NCBI GenBank assembly: GCA_940671915.1
Contig: CALNVZ010003426.1
Coordinates: forward strand, 40,422,729-40,486,728
Length of the DNA stretch: 64,000 bases
Reading direction: 5' to 3'
Source: Paracentrotus lividus
Lineage: Eukaryota; Echinodermata; Echinoidea; Camarodonta; Echinidae
Below, in pieces: positions 45,763 through 60,200 of this stretch. The position numbers were made by a program, and so were the translations under genes. Under the pieces are notes generated by a model. It was given only the letters and a program-made list of their open reading frames with translations. It did not search any database and was not told the origin of the DNA. How positions within the stretch are numbered: position 1 is the first letter of the stretch; the number at the start of each line of letters is the position of its first letter.

Positions 45763-47280
45763 TTCGAGAGTGTTTTCAATTTGAAATATTATCCAGTCGG
45801 TTCACATAAATGAAGGAAATAATGTGATGTGACAATAGATGGGTATAAATAAAACATAATATAAAAATTTAATGAATCTACTCACTGTATGGAGCATGCT
45901 TTAAATAGCATTATTAAAATCATTCCAAAAACATAACTTTTGGATATTTGTTGTCCTTTGAGGTGGTGTAACTCGTTGTTCGAAGATAAAAGGTGATCGA
46001 ATATACCATTTGAATATGTGCTAGCCAACAAATACTATTTTTTTTCATTGGTTATATATTTGAAATTTTAAGGCAATGGGGCGCGAGTTTACATCGGAAT
46101 GGCTGTTATATAGTCAGATCCCCGCAAACCTGATTTTCCATTCTTCAAACTAGTTGATTCTCTTTCCTCTTTCCCTTGTCATTAGGCTACAGATGATAAA
46201 AATAACTTTAAAGTAATAAGTAGAAATTGAATACAAATTTTCCTCATTTTTCTACTGGTTTACATAGCTTTACTCATTCTGGTGGGTGCGTTGGCTGAAG
46301 TTTATTATTCATATTATTTATGTAGGGAGCCCACCAAGCATATGCGCACAAATATTGATATAATATTTCATTGGGTCTTAGAATATCTAAAGATATTTCC
46401 AGAGATTTGCAAAACAACTATATTGAGTCATTGTTTTCTCGTAGTTTTGCTGTTCATGCTTCTTTGAACCCCTTATATGTTAGGCAGTGTTTTCTTGGTT
46501 ATGTGGACGACTTCTCCTTTTTTTAAGTAATGATCTGTATTGTACAGGCCGAAAAGCAAATTTTGTTGAAATATAAGAATATAAAAAAATTCTCCATCCA
46601 ACATTGATGACGACAAGACGGAATTTGACATTATAAATCTAAAAGCGTCAGCTTACAGGACATAATTTAAAAGTGAACATCTATCAGATTGTAGTGGGGG
46701 AAAAACATGCTTAAATGAATGTCAATATTTTGATATATTGCAACTTTTTTGTCAACATTGGTTCCTCAATGGCAACAGAAATTTGACATCGTGGACTAAG
46801 AATAATAAAATAAAAATAAAAAAAACTCTCAAAAACTATCAATCAGGTTGGCCGGACATTTCCCTGTTGGCATAGAATTCAGCCCTTTGGATGGTGGTCA
46901 TGTGACGTGCATATAAGAAAAACACACTACGTAATGAACTGAATATTGGATACATCGATTGAAACAACTTCAAACTCCGAGTAAAAAGCGTTTGAAATGC
47001 TACACTTGTAATACATTGTACATCAGTTTCTGCCCGGAGAAAGCTTCTAAGTTCTAGATTAAACCGTGGATGCCGCAGCCGGAAGTGCATAGATGTAAGA
47101 ATAAAAGCCACAAGACTAGAATAATTGTATGTTGAATGTTGTTGACACCGTATTGTTCCTCCAAACAAATATGTTGAACTTCTTTTGTTATGTCATGAAA
47201 TGTTACACTTACATTTTTTCACCAAAGAAAGGCTTCAAGATTTTGTTGGAAATGAAAGAACAGGAAGTAAATGGGCGTAC

Positions 47281-49509
47281 TTAAAATTTGATGTGACACT
47301 TTTAACGCGTACATTGTTTAAAGATTTCCTTACAAAAAAGCCAAAAAACCTTTTCAAGCAAACCTTTAACTTTCTTGAACCTCATGAAGTTGACATGGAT
47401 GTTATGCAAACGTACATTGTAAAGCCTAAAAACTTTTGACCAAAGATAGGCTTACGATTGAAAGTAAAAATTTAAAGTGAGGACACATGTGAATGTTGAT
47501 TCTGATTTACCCTGACAAATGTTGTATTAAAAGTTATTCAACCATTTTTTTATTATATTATTTTTTTTAATTCTACTTGTCTTCTCTGACCACCACAATA
47601 TCTGATACTGAAATAAATACACTTTGTAAATTCACAGGCGGTCAATGCTTTAAAACAGACCTATATTTCGCAATTTTATAGTTGCGGATATGATTTGGCC
47701 ATCGCCAGAATTTTTGAGAGATTGAAAACAATGAAATTCTAATGATTTATGGTAGTATTTAGGGGATTTTTATAGCTTTAAGGAATGTGATTAATATTAT
47801 ACAGGAAAACAAATTTGGGGTTGAGCAATAAAACAATATTTTGTAGAAGCATGCAACCATACATGTATTTGTGGTTATTGCTTATGAATATTTTTGTTTG
47901 TCTTTTTTTAATTGACCTTTTTCATCTTTTCCATAATTTTCAGTCGCAATAGTTCTTTTTGGTTATATAGTCAGTGGTCACTACTTTGAACTTTTATTTC
48001 CTCTGAATCAAAAGTTCACACTTGTGTGTGTTGCACATTCCCCTTTCTCTTCCTGTATGTCATAGGGATAGGCTATCAGCTCTTTCTCTCCCTCCCTCCC
48101 CCTCTCTCTATTCTCCTCTCTTTCTCTTTCTTAGTATAGGCTAGAAATAATATGTTTCCCTCTTCTTTATCTGCAATCTTACATCCAACAATGAGACTCT
48201 CTGACTTTGGTAACAAATATATACACTTTTATTAATGAAATAACTGATGAAACGCGTTCTTTTATTCATCATGTACACTGAATAAAATTAGACATTCTTA
48301 TTAATACTAAATTTGTGTCCAGCGATGACCTCTTCAGTGCATTAAACCCGCTCTGATCTTCAAGTGAATTAGGCAATATTGACACGGTACAGGTCAGGTG
48401 GAAGTCATTGCTCAGGGAATGTGATTAATATCAGGATATTTTCCATCTCTTCTCTTCATTTCTTTTTTTATCAGGTTGTTGATCATACCCAATGTGACAT
48501 CACAATTTACCACCACACACAATGCATACCAGTGTTAGGGTGTATCACACGCTTGTAAGGTCGTTTTGAGCTGAACCGTCATCACCGTCAGTGAGCAACT
48601 CATCTGTTCTCAATCTTCCTCCCTACGCACCAAAGTGCTGGATGATGACTCTGTATCAATGATGTTGGTTAGCGAGGATCAGTGGTTCTTGTTTAAATTG
48701 GCAACACAGGTACATGTATGTATCATTTACGCACTTCATTTTCTCTAATAAGATGTATGGACGGCGATGAAAGGTAACAGTTTTTAAAAATGTGGTCAGA
48801 CTGCTGATGTACTCAGATAGAAAGCACCAACTTTCTGTTTTTTTTTCTGGTTGAAGCAAAGAGTTGTGAGATATTATTAAAGATCATCGTATAATGTTAT
48901 GTCAAAGATTTTATAGAATGTAGCCAAGCTTTAACGCACACTTGGCCCGTTACATAGAAAGTTGCTATGGGATACTTGTTTGGACTTCTTAAATAAAGAT
49001 CAGATGGTTGTCTCAATTATTTCCTGGGCATTTAATCTTGAACGCTTTTGTGATGCCGCTTTATAAAGACGACATATCTTCATCTTTTTAGAGAAACTGG
49101 TTCCATCTGTTACACAAAGAAGGGCATAACAATATCTTTAAAACAAATGCCTTCTGCTGTTTTTTTTTTTTTTGATAAAAATTTGTCCACTACTCTCACA
49201 CTTCATGCCTAACCTTAGGACTGGGGTTTAGGTTTTGGTTTGGGCGTTAGGGATCAAGCAATGAAGCATTCATTTCTTGCTCTAACCTTTCTTTTTCATG
49301 CTTTATGAAATAAAAAACGTTTTCTTCTCACCATGCAGACTGAACAATATGCATGGACAGTGATGCAAGACACATCATGATGACCTAACTACTGCTGACG
49401 CAAACCTAAGTTTATCCGCTGGTTTCTTGGGATCGTTCCCATTTGCTGTGGATTATCAAGGATCTGATGCCAGCGGTGGAGCAGGTGTTGTTGATGCTTC
49501 AAGGTCTTA
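47281..49509. other. AT-rich non-coding stretch
   Basis: No supportable gene. A CT-rich tract lies at 48040-48130. Frames seen here are short and without recognisable domains. Confidence 0.5.
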
Positions 49510-50000
49510 GGAATGAGAAATCCCTTAAGAATCACCATTTTTATCCTGTCCCGCTGGGAAGAAAAATTTCCTGACCTAAAGGTGAAAGTAATCTGGTGTA
49601 TTAATTTTGTTTTTGTTTGTTTTTGTTTTTTTTTTTGTTGTTTGCTTTTTTGTGTGTGTTAGAGACGCAATTTAGAAGTAGCCAAGGGAAAATATAGGAT
49701 TCTAAATATGAATATACTGAGAATAAGAAATCTTTAGATTGATCTTTGAATGATTATATCTAGAAATGGAGCTCTGAAGAAATTACCCTACTACAAATCA
49801 CTATGTTATTTTGTCCTGGGAAAGAAATTCTCTGAACTAAAGGTGAGTAAATCTGGTGTATTTTGTATGTTTGAAGATTTTTCTTTTGTGTTTGGGAGAT
49901 AAGTAGAAAGTTGCCAATGGTTAGTCAGATTCTAAATGAGAATTTAGATAAAACTAAAGATCTATTAGATGATCTGGGTGATAAGAACAGTAAACTTTGA
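49510..50000 (+). repeat. Imperfect tandem duplication, period about 261 bp
   Basis: Two adjacent units share GTCC..GGGAA.AAA, the block CTAAAGGTGA followed by AATCTGGTGTATT (49577 and 49838), a T-rich section, and a GATTCTAAAT.....AATA end. Divergence and indels show that it is old. Confidence 0.65.
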
Positions 50001-52117
50001 TTACACAAATATTTTTCTGGTTGAAATGCTATCACCTAGAGGTTCAACAGTTACAGGTAGGGGCCAATATACCATCCAAAAAAAAGTAATTGTAAAGTGA
50101 AAATAAATTGAAAATACATAATACATAAAACAAATACAACTTACAAACAGCTGAAAAGTGATCTTCATGGAATAGGTAAGACTAGTCTGGTGAAGAAGTA
50201 TAGAAAAAGGTACTGGTGATTGTTCACATTAAATTATAAATTTCGCTTAATAATAATAATAATAATGGCTCCTTCCATAGTGACAGGTCCGCCTTTTCGG
50301 CACTGCACGGTGCTTAAAACAAATAGGGAAAGGTAATTTGTTATTTTCCTGTAAACTCAGCAGTGGGTGAACTTTTCTTTTTCATGCTTGCTTGAGTATT
50401 CAAACCAAGATAGCGATAATTATAATGTGTGTTTACCTGAATGTGGTTGGAGGCATGAATAACATTTAGAAGGACATGTTAGCAAAATTAGTTTAAAGAG
50501 CAATTTCCAAATCATCTTTTCTCATTTCTTTTGGGTATTCCAGCATCACTAAACATGGAGTATGTGAACAGATTATTGGGTCATCTTAAAGTTGGAATAC
50601 ATCTCTTGGTTCTTTGGGAGGGTTTAGTATTAATTAAAGCTAATAGGCTACATGTTGTCCAAATGTTGGTGGCAGCTTGCTAAACATTTCATATGACATC
50701 TAATGGAAAATATCTCCATGGAACATGCTGTGGAGCAATCGCGGCAACTTTTGTATTTGGTCATCTTTTCTCCTTGATGAAATCTCTGCAGAAGCCAAAT
50801 CAGCAGCAAGATCGCAGGATTTAGAATAGTAGATTTGAAAAAAGGGTGGCACAAACAGCAAGATTTAGTAAAAGTGCTAATTGTATTTCTTACAACGTGT
50901 TGGATATCCCCAAATAGGGGGGGGGGGGCACGTTGCCACTTGCACCCCCTCCTGGATCTGAAATGCAAAGTTTTTTCCCAACATTCCATGGCTAAATTTG
51001 GTTCAAAGAAAAATAAACTTATTTTAAATGTGAGAATGTTTTGTCATAGGAGCTGGAATATTTTTAGATCTGGATTTTCTCCTTGATGTGTCGTAATTGA
51101 AGGCTAGAGATAGCTGTAATAATCAGGCTATGCTCCTTAGCTGTAAAAGGAAGCTAGCTTGTAATCAGTAAGGCTATTACATTGATTGTGACATGATTGA
51201 GATATGAGCGCTTAATGTCCTGTCAAACATTCAACTTTAAAGGGCAGCAGTGCAGTTTTTTTTATTTTTTAATTTCCACATAAAAAACAAGGTTGTGAAT
51301 ATATAAGGGCCTATAGGCTAACAATAAAAATAAACATTGAAATATATAGACAAAAGATACATTGGAAACAATAAGAAATTACAATAGAGGTATATTAAAA
51401 AATCTTGTAAATAATAAAAGACTGTAAAATGGTTGAAGGCGTTAAAAGCCAATGAAGCTTGAAAGTCTGGATGAACCATGCGCAAAAAAAAAAAGAAGAA
51501 GAAATTAATTGCAAGTTTTAAAAGTAAAAAGTATGGATTGAATTGGAGTATGGATCAGGTCTGACAAGGAACCATACTCACTCGCCTCTCCACATTACAT
51601 AATTAAGAGTTATAGAGAAAGATGTTTGTTATAATTGCCTTTTTACACTTCAAACTATTCGGAGGAGTACACTGTTTGACAGCATGAAAGTCTAAAATAC
51701 AGCCTATTGTAGATCTTTGAGCACAATGAACTGCTTCGAACGACTACATAAAAAGTATAGATAAAAATTATTCAACAAACAAAACAAAAAGTTGAGAGTG
51801 TATTTTACGAAGTATGTTGAACGTGCATATGTCAATCTGTAAAGGGCTTTGGCAATCGTCCCTTTAGACACATGTCACTTCAATAACTCATACCTAGATG
51901 AAAGGGTGATAACAGGAATGTATTCAGCTATTGATGGGCTTCAACTTTTTAACATGTTTACACTGTGACTCGGCTCTTGGGTTCGTGGTTGAATTTGACT
52001 ACATCAATACTGACCTTCTGCTATTTCCGTAAGTGATCTGGGAGGCAGTGTTGAACTCTTTTTTTTTGGTACTGTATAGGCTAACCGATCATATGTTTAC
52101 TCTTTGCATTGTTGGGA
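50001..52117. other. Non-coding stretch
   Basis: No gene. A G-run at 50918-50928 with neighbouring CACCCCCTCCTGGATCTGAA is probably a hAT-like element end. Confidence 0.5.
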
Positions 52118-52370
52118 CCCTTGCTATGGTGGTTCTCACTTTCGCGTAGACGTCTCCGCGAAGGATAAAAGGTATTAGAGACATCTCCCGACAATTTTTT
52201 CAAATACTGTCTCAAAGCTGTTTCAAACGCCTCAAGTAATCCAAATCGTACTAGTTTCAGCGATTTCGCGACTCGTGAAACGTCGGCGGGTACTGAGGAG
52301 ACTTCTCCACGACAAGTTTTCAAAACTATCTCAAAGTAGTTTCCGCGAAGTTGAGATACCACCTATAAGG
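52118..52370. mobile_element. About 253-bp inverted-repeat element (MITE-like)
   Basis: The left end CCTTGCTATGGTGGTTCTCA and TTTCGCG pair with the right end read inverted, CCTTATAGGTGGTATCTCAA and TTCGCG. Internally a GAGAC.TCTCC.CGACAA block is directly repeated at about 52171 and 52297. A 93-codon minus-strand frame across it is judged incidental. The target duplication is not clear. Confidence 0.6.
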
Positions 52371-54989
52371 ATTCGACACGCGAGCCTAGTCCTGTGTAAA
52401 AGTATAGGAAAAGCTAGCTAGAACATGGAATTTTTTCTTTTTTCCATGCCTTACAACTTGAGGTCAAGGATATCCCCTTTGTGAACAATATGTATTCCTT
52501 GATTAGTGGACAATAGAAGGAGGGATACTGCTGTATCAGTCTTTGCATGCAGAATAAATGTAGAAGCTCAAATTTAACGAGTTAGGGTTTTGTTTCCATG
52601 GATTTCGCAAGTCATCAGAATTTCCACTGTAATAATTTTGTCTTTATTATGAGAAAACAGAAAATCGTAAAGATAAGCCTTTACCACACTTATCCTAAAT
52701 CAGGAAAATATATGAGGATCTGGGCTGACAAGTTTCATATTCTGCTTCTTGAGACTACAAGTAGTGTATTAAAAGCAGGGAAAAAATAGAGAAAGAGGGA
52801 AATTGAGATAAATGTTGGAAGCAAATTGACAGAGAGAATGAGATGGGGGAAGGGGGGGGGGGCAGATCACATTTGTTTGTTTTTGAGTTTTTATTTTGTT
52901 TTGTTTTTTTTGATTTTTTTTTTGTTTTTTGGGGGGGGGGGGGATCGGGGGATAGACGCACAGATAGTGATTGCTGAGAGAAATGTTCACACTGGCGAAA
53001 AATAAATTAGTTGAGAGTAAAGAGAGAGAGAGAGTGGATTGAACAAGAGGGAGAGGGGAGGGGTGAGGGGACAGGGCTTTGTGGAGGGATGTCAGTCCAG
53101 ATTTACTGGAAAAATCAAATTAGAAAAGGTCAAGCGATTTCCAAATTTCCCTGAATGAATATTTCTGAATGGATAGTGAGAGAGGTGTCCTCCATGATCC
53201 CAAGGCTACAGACCTGTTGTTTTGTAGACCCTATTCTTGTGTAACCATGGTTACCACTACATAGTCATGAGGTTTTGTAACTCATGTACAGTGTGTGTCA
53301 TCTAGTCTGGGCTGCAGACTTTTTTTGAGTAGTAAGATCCTTGCCCTTGTGCTTTGGATTTGCGCAGTCAATGTACGATGCCATGGCCAACGCACAGTAT
53401 GGGCTGGGTGATCGTTACTCATGGTCGAGTGCAGCTGGATAACGCTGTGCATTTGTTGCGTTATAATAATGTGTTGTCTATGTATACGCACTGTGTACGT
53501 GTTGTGCCAAGTTGTAATGTGACTGCCGCATTAATACATGTAGGACATTCGTAACAAGTAAACATTTTGGCCTGTATTCTGAATTGCAGTTTAAAACTCG
53601 CTGGGATCGTATGTATGGCAAGTGACTGCCAACCAAAAGCGTTTTTTGTCTTTTTCATTTGGATAAGGGGTACGCAAACTCATTAAATGTAATATTATTC
53701 AGATCAATAAAAATGTCAATCTCCATCCACTGTCGACCTGAAAACCGTTTTTATTATTTAATTATTTTTCATAGAAAAACAAGGTAATATGGCCAACTTT
53801 TGACAGTGTTGTCATCCTTGCAGCGCAAAGCTTTCGTTCGTGGTATGAGGGACATAGACTTCAATTGGACAATTAAATGTTTTTCTATGAAGACAGGTGC
53901 GATGTAGTATGGCCATGATGGTGTTGTGCATTCTAGACTTATAGTCTTAGTACCCCTTAGAAGCGAAAGAGGATAGAAAGTACGGAATACGCTTTTTTGT
54001 TGGCGGTTGGTAATGGCCTATGACTTGATTAACACCTGAAGCTCGAGTTTTTTAACCGTGGTTCAGAATTACAGAAGTAGGCCTACATGTAGATGAGCCA
54101 TACAACATTGTACGGGCTGCACATGTACAGAGTGTATTTCATTTTATTGACTATTTACAATTCAATTGCATATGACGACTAAAACAAATAATTGTTTAAA
54201 AAAGAAAATTCAAGAAATAAATTTCAGATAGATCTAATGTATTGTCAAATATAATATTGTACAGATAAAGTGGGTCACTTGCAAAAGAACAAAATAATAA
54301 TATTTTTTAGAAACTTTAAATAATTCAGCAATGTGAGTAATGCACATTGCGTCCATAGTAAATCAAATCTCAGCATTTTGCTGTTTTAGCAATAAAGGAT
54401 ATGAATAATTGTCTCTTTGAGGTTCGAAGTAATGACATTTGTCCTGCTGGCTCGGCAGGCCATCGAGGGAAGTGGCTTTTAGTATTGGATTATGAGTGTC
54501 AATCTCTGGTGATGAAAGCGCTCGTAAAAACTGCGCCGACTCAGTTTCACTGAATCTGCACGTGGATGCTTTTAGATGTTTAAGCCTACAGAAATGGATC
54601 GGCACATACATATTGAATGACTAATCTTAAGAATTCATTTTGAGTGCTATACCTACTGTACAATGTAATGTAGGCCGACACATAGACCACACAAACGATG
54701 TATGAATTTTAACCATGCATCTTATTTTGTGTGATGACATTCCATTTTTTTTTTGGGGGGGGGGGACTCTTTTTTACAAAAGAGTAGGCCATGATGAGAG
54801 AATAGATAAGATACAAAGGTGAAAGAAAATAAAAGGGCAAAAGAGAGGGCGATAGAATTAATGGAGAGAAAGGCTAACTAGTAGGGCCTATAAGTATATG
54901 TGAGATTGAGAGGGAGGATAGAGAAGGAGAGAAGAAAGAGAAGCAAGGAAAATTGGAAGATAGAGAGATAGAAAGGAAGAGAGAGAGAG
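52371..54989. other. Non-coding stretch
   Basis: No gene is seen. Simple sequence: G-run 52849-52862, T-rich 52880-52930, G-run 52931-52943, GA repeat 53020-53033 and T-run/G-run near 54745-54765. Confidence 0.5.
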
Positions 54990-55190
54990 AGAAGGAGATG
55001 GGATGAGATAGCTAGCTTAGTAAACTCAGATTCAAAATTTGCACTTAAACAAATTGTTTTGTCTAGGGTGGAGACTAGACTTTTAAATTCACTGTCTGTG
55101 TCAAATATATCAGCCACAGTAATTTATCTCCTACTTCAAGACTCTGCATTTTGCGCTTTTACACCATGAGTTTGTGCTTGCAAAATGGTC
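54990..55190. repeat. Dispersed repeat shared with 15660-15870
   Basis: Collinear similarity includes the TAGGGTGGAGACTAGACT block. Like the other copy it follows a GA-rich tract (54900-55005). Confidence 0.5.
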
Positions 55191-58100
55191 CTCCAGAAAA
55201 ATGGAGAAGAAGTGCAAAACCACAACAGAGAGAGAGATGAAATTATCACATGCAATTAATTCACTCCATACTACTCCAGCACACTTCAATTTCATTTCTC
55301 TCTTTTCTCTCTCTCTCTGGTCGCATTGTTGTTGGAAAATGCGTCAGTAAGAGAGTCATGATGGCTCCCTTGAACTTGATATGAATGGGGTGGTTTTAAT
55401 GAGCTCGATGAATCTTGAACTCGAGTATGAGGGAGGGAGGATGGAGGATGCAGCCCCGCATTAATGATGAAAACACTTGAACGGCATTGATCGTTGCAAC
55501 TTGAGATTTCCATTACATTCTCTAGAGCTACATAATTGTATAAAAAGGGCTTATGAAACATACTGTAGTACTTCTTTTGAAATATTGAGATTGGGCGATT
55601 TTATTTTCACTAGAAATAAGTTTCTTTGAGGCCGCCTAGGTGTACATAGAATTAGTTGACACTAAACAATTTAAAAAATTGTATTTAGTGCTCCTGTAGT
55701 ATTCCTACAAATAAAGTAGCATTCCAAAGTGATGAAAGATTACCAAAGAGATTAAGATTTTATAATTTTGCCAAACATATATAACAGAGATATTTTGCTA
55801 GGGGTAATCACCTTTGTCCATAAGTGTAGGTAAGATCAACATTGTAGGATGAATTTTTATCAAATTCACTAAATACACATCTTGGCCTGTTTCCTGGGTG
55901 CTCTGGAGTAGAACGCAACTTGATTTAGGGGGATTTTCTTTATACTCCAGCCCCCTGGGAAAGACTTGATGGAGGTGGTGTAGAGATTGTAGGATAAGGC
56001 TTTACAAGAATACAGGGGGAATAATGGCGGAAAAAGCTTGAGAATGAATTCAAATATTATCCCTCAACGTAACCTACAATCTGCACATTGAGTTACATCT
56101 TCAAAAGTGGCCTCAATATAAGAAAATGTTCAATGTCATACTGTATATGAAAACTTTCCTATAATATGATATCAAATTGTTCAAACATGAAATAAGACGC
56201 ATTTGACTTTTCCTAGCAGTGGGAATTTGATTCTAAACAGCTTTTTCATAATCTAAATGTGGTAGGTTTTTATTTGCTTGAACTTGGTGACTTTGGCATT
56301 ATTACTAGCACTGACATCAGATATTTGGAATGCAATGGGGATGCAGCTGCGCATAGTCTTCCCTCAAAAGAGCTTTGATGTATGCCTGAACTTGAACAGA
56401 ATTTGATGTTTGAAAAATACAATCACAAACTGTTTCTTGGTCATTGTACATGATAAAGGTCTGAAACGACATAAGATTCTTCATTTATTGGTATAAATTA
56501 GTTGGAAAATTTTTTTTTAAAGTCCAAGGTCATTATAATGTTCTTTACCCCAGCACTCATTAGGGACTATGAATTGATAAAATTATAAACTGATGTTTTT
56601 TTTAAAGTTCACGACATAGTCTTTGGCAGCTTTATTTCGCTAATAGAATTGTAAATCCAGTAGGGCCTATTTTCTCATTGGCATGATTATTAATGCAAAT
56701 GTAGGCCTATATGTCACTCTCCAAAGTTAAGCACAACAGCTCTAATTACAAGTACAATGTCCAGTGGAGGAAATTATCATGAAAAAGGCTTGTAGTTGTA
56801 TTTCAGAGCTGTCTGAATAAAATGCCCTTGCTCGCCCTCAACAAAGATTTAGCAGATTGTAGTAATGCAAGGCAACAGGCTGAATGAAAGCCACTGTAGG
56901 AATTCCTTGCCTGTCACTCTCACATCTCTCGCATATCTAACCGTGGTTTTGCATTCATACACATACCAGCGATGATCTATAACCTATTAATGTGACGGCT
57001 CCAGTTGAAGGTTGACTCAATTATCTCTCGGTGGTGCTAGCGCTGGATGCTGCGCCGTCGTGGTAACGCTGGATTGCATCTACCACCGCTGACTCGCTCC
57101 TAGTTCAGCCCTTATACATGAACACGCACCAACATTGCCAGCCATAAGCACTATCAGCATGAGAGTGACAGTGCATGCATTGCATGGAGAGGCGGGACGA
57201 CTCTGCGGTAGCGTAAGGTGGTCGTGGACATTCATTAGCATAAAACATAGGCCCCGCGAACTCATCTAAATTGATACTTGACTCAGCGTACCTTGCGAAA
57301 GAATGACTCTTTGCATGATCTTTTCGTCAGTAGGCTTATGTGCAATGTGATGCTGGATGAAATAGGGGCTTTTCATCATTTACAGTGTTTTTGAAAATGC
57401 CGATCTGCCAATTTGCTGTTGTCGCTTGGTTTATTTTTTGCTCATTACTTGATGTTGTTATGTAGCCAAGAAAGGATTAAAGGATGCCATATTACCATCT
57501 TTCATTGCAAGGTGAGTCACTTGGTGCATCCTTTGCAACGTTTACATCATGTTTAATTTTTCAAGCTGGATAGTCATAAGATACATTCGTTTGTGTTTGA
57601 TATCGGTTTTTCAAACGTTGTCTGAATTTTCATCTACAGTATAAGAAAATACTTCAAATATATGTCAATGATGATGAAGACAAACTAGACTAACTATAAA
57701 CTCATTATGTTTATATATGTACATTTTCACAAAAACAAGATTTGATATTTTTTTTAAGAATTCTACAACCAGGAGATCGAAATGGCCATTACATATAAGA
57801 CAACCATTAAAAAAAAACCCTTGGATTGGTTTTTAACCTAAGTCCTATTTTTTTGTAAATTTTTTTTTTAATATTATAATATGAGACTTTCCTTGTAATT
57901 TGAACTATGATTCATATGTTTAAACATTCAAATAACAAAGAGCTTTATTTTATTCTGAAGTTGTCAATCATGTCTTTAAATTGGTAATAACATGTTTGGA
58001 TAAATAATGTGTTGGTCAAGGCCTTCAGATCAATTGCAATTGCAACTAGGTTTCAAATAAGATTCTGCAAAAACAAATACATGTGTGCACAGTTGAAATT

Positions 58101-60200
58101 GGGATAAATGCTTGAAGTGCCAACCTATAAAAATCAGATGATTATTATTTTCCATATGAGAAAAATGCAAGTGGAATCAAAAATATGAAAACTACAAATT
58201 TCAATGTGGAGCAAAGCTATGAATTCGGTACAGTTATCTGATATTAAACCTTTCACAAAATTGCTTCTATAATTAGGCCTATTACTGGGAAAAAAAACCT
58301 TTATGCAAAACCTTCAAATTTCTACTCATAATAAGAAGAGATTTTTTGTTTCGAAATAATGGTGATCAACTTGGTTATGCTGTTTTTTCTTACCTGCAAT
58401 AACCAAGAAATTGGCCATGCAGCATGTACAGTAGTTTTCAAAGAAGGTGAATATCATTTCACCTGTTTTTTGTTGTTAAAAAATCTGTGAGAAAAACTTC
58501 TTATGGTTATTTATAGGAAAGTGAAATACTGACAATTTCCATACTTTATTTGTCATAATACTATTCTGTCTAATTCTGTTTGTCTGTCTGTCTCTTTTTC
58601 TCATCCCTTTTCTCTATTTTCCTAATATACCCTCTTCTGCATTATAAATGTACAATTATATCAAGCATTACATGGTATGTAAATCTCTTAACTCCGAACT
58701 TTATAATATAAAGTTCTTTATGGTTAGATCATCTCTTATTTCCTAACTTCCTCTTCATACCTCAGCCTTTCCTTTATCTGTTTATTTCTCTTCCTTATAT
58801 TGCTGCCCTCTTTTTATTTTCCCCTCTCTCTCCATCCCTCTCACTCTCCTTCCTATTTTCTTCTTCTGTATCTGTTTTCTCTCTCCATCTCGCTCTTTTG
58901 CTCACAGCATGCCGTGGTGCTGCATTAATGTAACCTTTTGCGACATTACTCTAAAAGGTCGAATGGCCCAAACTAGTGGTAATCTCTCACATCCCCATCT
59001 CTGGAATTAATCCGTGACTCCAGAGGAGCCGCGATATGGCTTCCCGAAAATCTACATTGCTCCCAAGTACTGTGTTATTTTCACATGCTACCTAATGAAT
59101 TCTTAGGGGAAAAAAGAAGGAAGATCACATGCATTTTTTTAAAATCTACTTTGCATGCATAATGCTGCTTATTTGTTGCTAGCAGTGGCCTGTCAGTGCA
59201 TCATGTTTGACATAAGTATTACTCAGTTTAAATACCATTTACACTTCTTGTGCAAAGTCATAAACTGTTCTAAATACAAATGTTAGGAAGTTTTAGTTGA
59301 AAGTTAAAAAAAAGAAGAAGATCTGGGTAATGAAAAGCACTTCATGTTTTAATGGTCACTTTAAGTGCCATCGTACTTGAACTCCACTATGTTAAATTGA
59401 CTGAAGATGGTAGGTCTTCCATATCTTTAGATATATCAAGGTATGTCAAAATAAATATTACTGTTGATTCTAAGCTCAGAAACCTTAATATTTATGAAAA
59501 TAGGTATCAAAGCAAGTAGTTCAGGAGACCAAATGATTTATCTGGTACTGTTAAATTCCCCAAAGGGAAAATAAAATCAAGGGATTTCCAGTTTGCATGG
59601 CTGGTTTATGTGGAAGCATGTCTATATTTTAAGTCATTTTTGACTTCTAAGCAGACGGTTGCGTATTCAGGCGCAAACTCACTCAATAGAAATTCACATC
59701 TTATTCCGACTAAATATTGGATGTTGCACAAAAATAGGGTACTATGAATAATAGATGCAACCTTAAATGGGCTGGGCTATAAATAGTGGCAGCTTGCTGC
59801 CGATATCGCAGATGGAACAATTCTATATTCAAGTTTACGTCTAGGTGTCTTTATGGCTTCATTGAGACAGATAATTTTTGAGTTCAATGTTTTTCCCTGG
59901 CTTCATGCTCATGTTATTGGTTTTTACATGCATGATTCAACACTTCACATATCATCTCAATTTTGATTACCACATCATTTTTGAACATTTTTGATAACAG
60001 ATGAAAGTAAGAAATAGGTAATATTAAGAAATAGAATATATAATTTTAATACAGAAAGGGTATAGATGAATAAGAAATAAATTTAGAGGATTGGCAAGAT
60101 AAAAATATTAGATGATAGTACGTAAGAAACAGAACCTGTAGATTTATAATGAATCTAATATTTGTAAGAAAAATTGTAGAATAAATATAGCACGATACGG
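55191..60200. other. AT-rich non-coding stretch
   Basis: I see no exon with splice-site support and no inverted-repeat element. A CT-rich tract lies near 58790-58900. It could be intron or intergenic DNA. Confidence 0.45.

Larger units (their letters stand above)
42165..47280 (+). repeat. Large direct duplication, copy B
   Basis: Counterpart of 33630-39440. It begins within the right arm of the TA-flanked element and ends near 47280, where similarity to 39366-39440 weakens. Inverted-repeat structures inside it are better preserved than in copy A. No coding exon is evident. Confidence 0.8.

Noticed and set aside
37670-45780. Interpretation of the copy A/copy B differences as rapid adaptive evolution
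   Set aside because: Changes are spread evenly with many indels in non-coding DNA; consensus error or neutral decay explains them better.
47185-47439. 84-codon plus-strand frame
   Set aside because: The counterpart in copy A does not preserve it and no family is recognisable.
50648-50989. 113-codon minus-strand frame
   Set aside because: It crosses a G-run and a probable transposon end, and shows no domain.
52081-52362. 93-codon minus-strand frame
   Set aside because: It lies inside an inverted-repeat element with internal repeats; chance opening is more likely.
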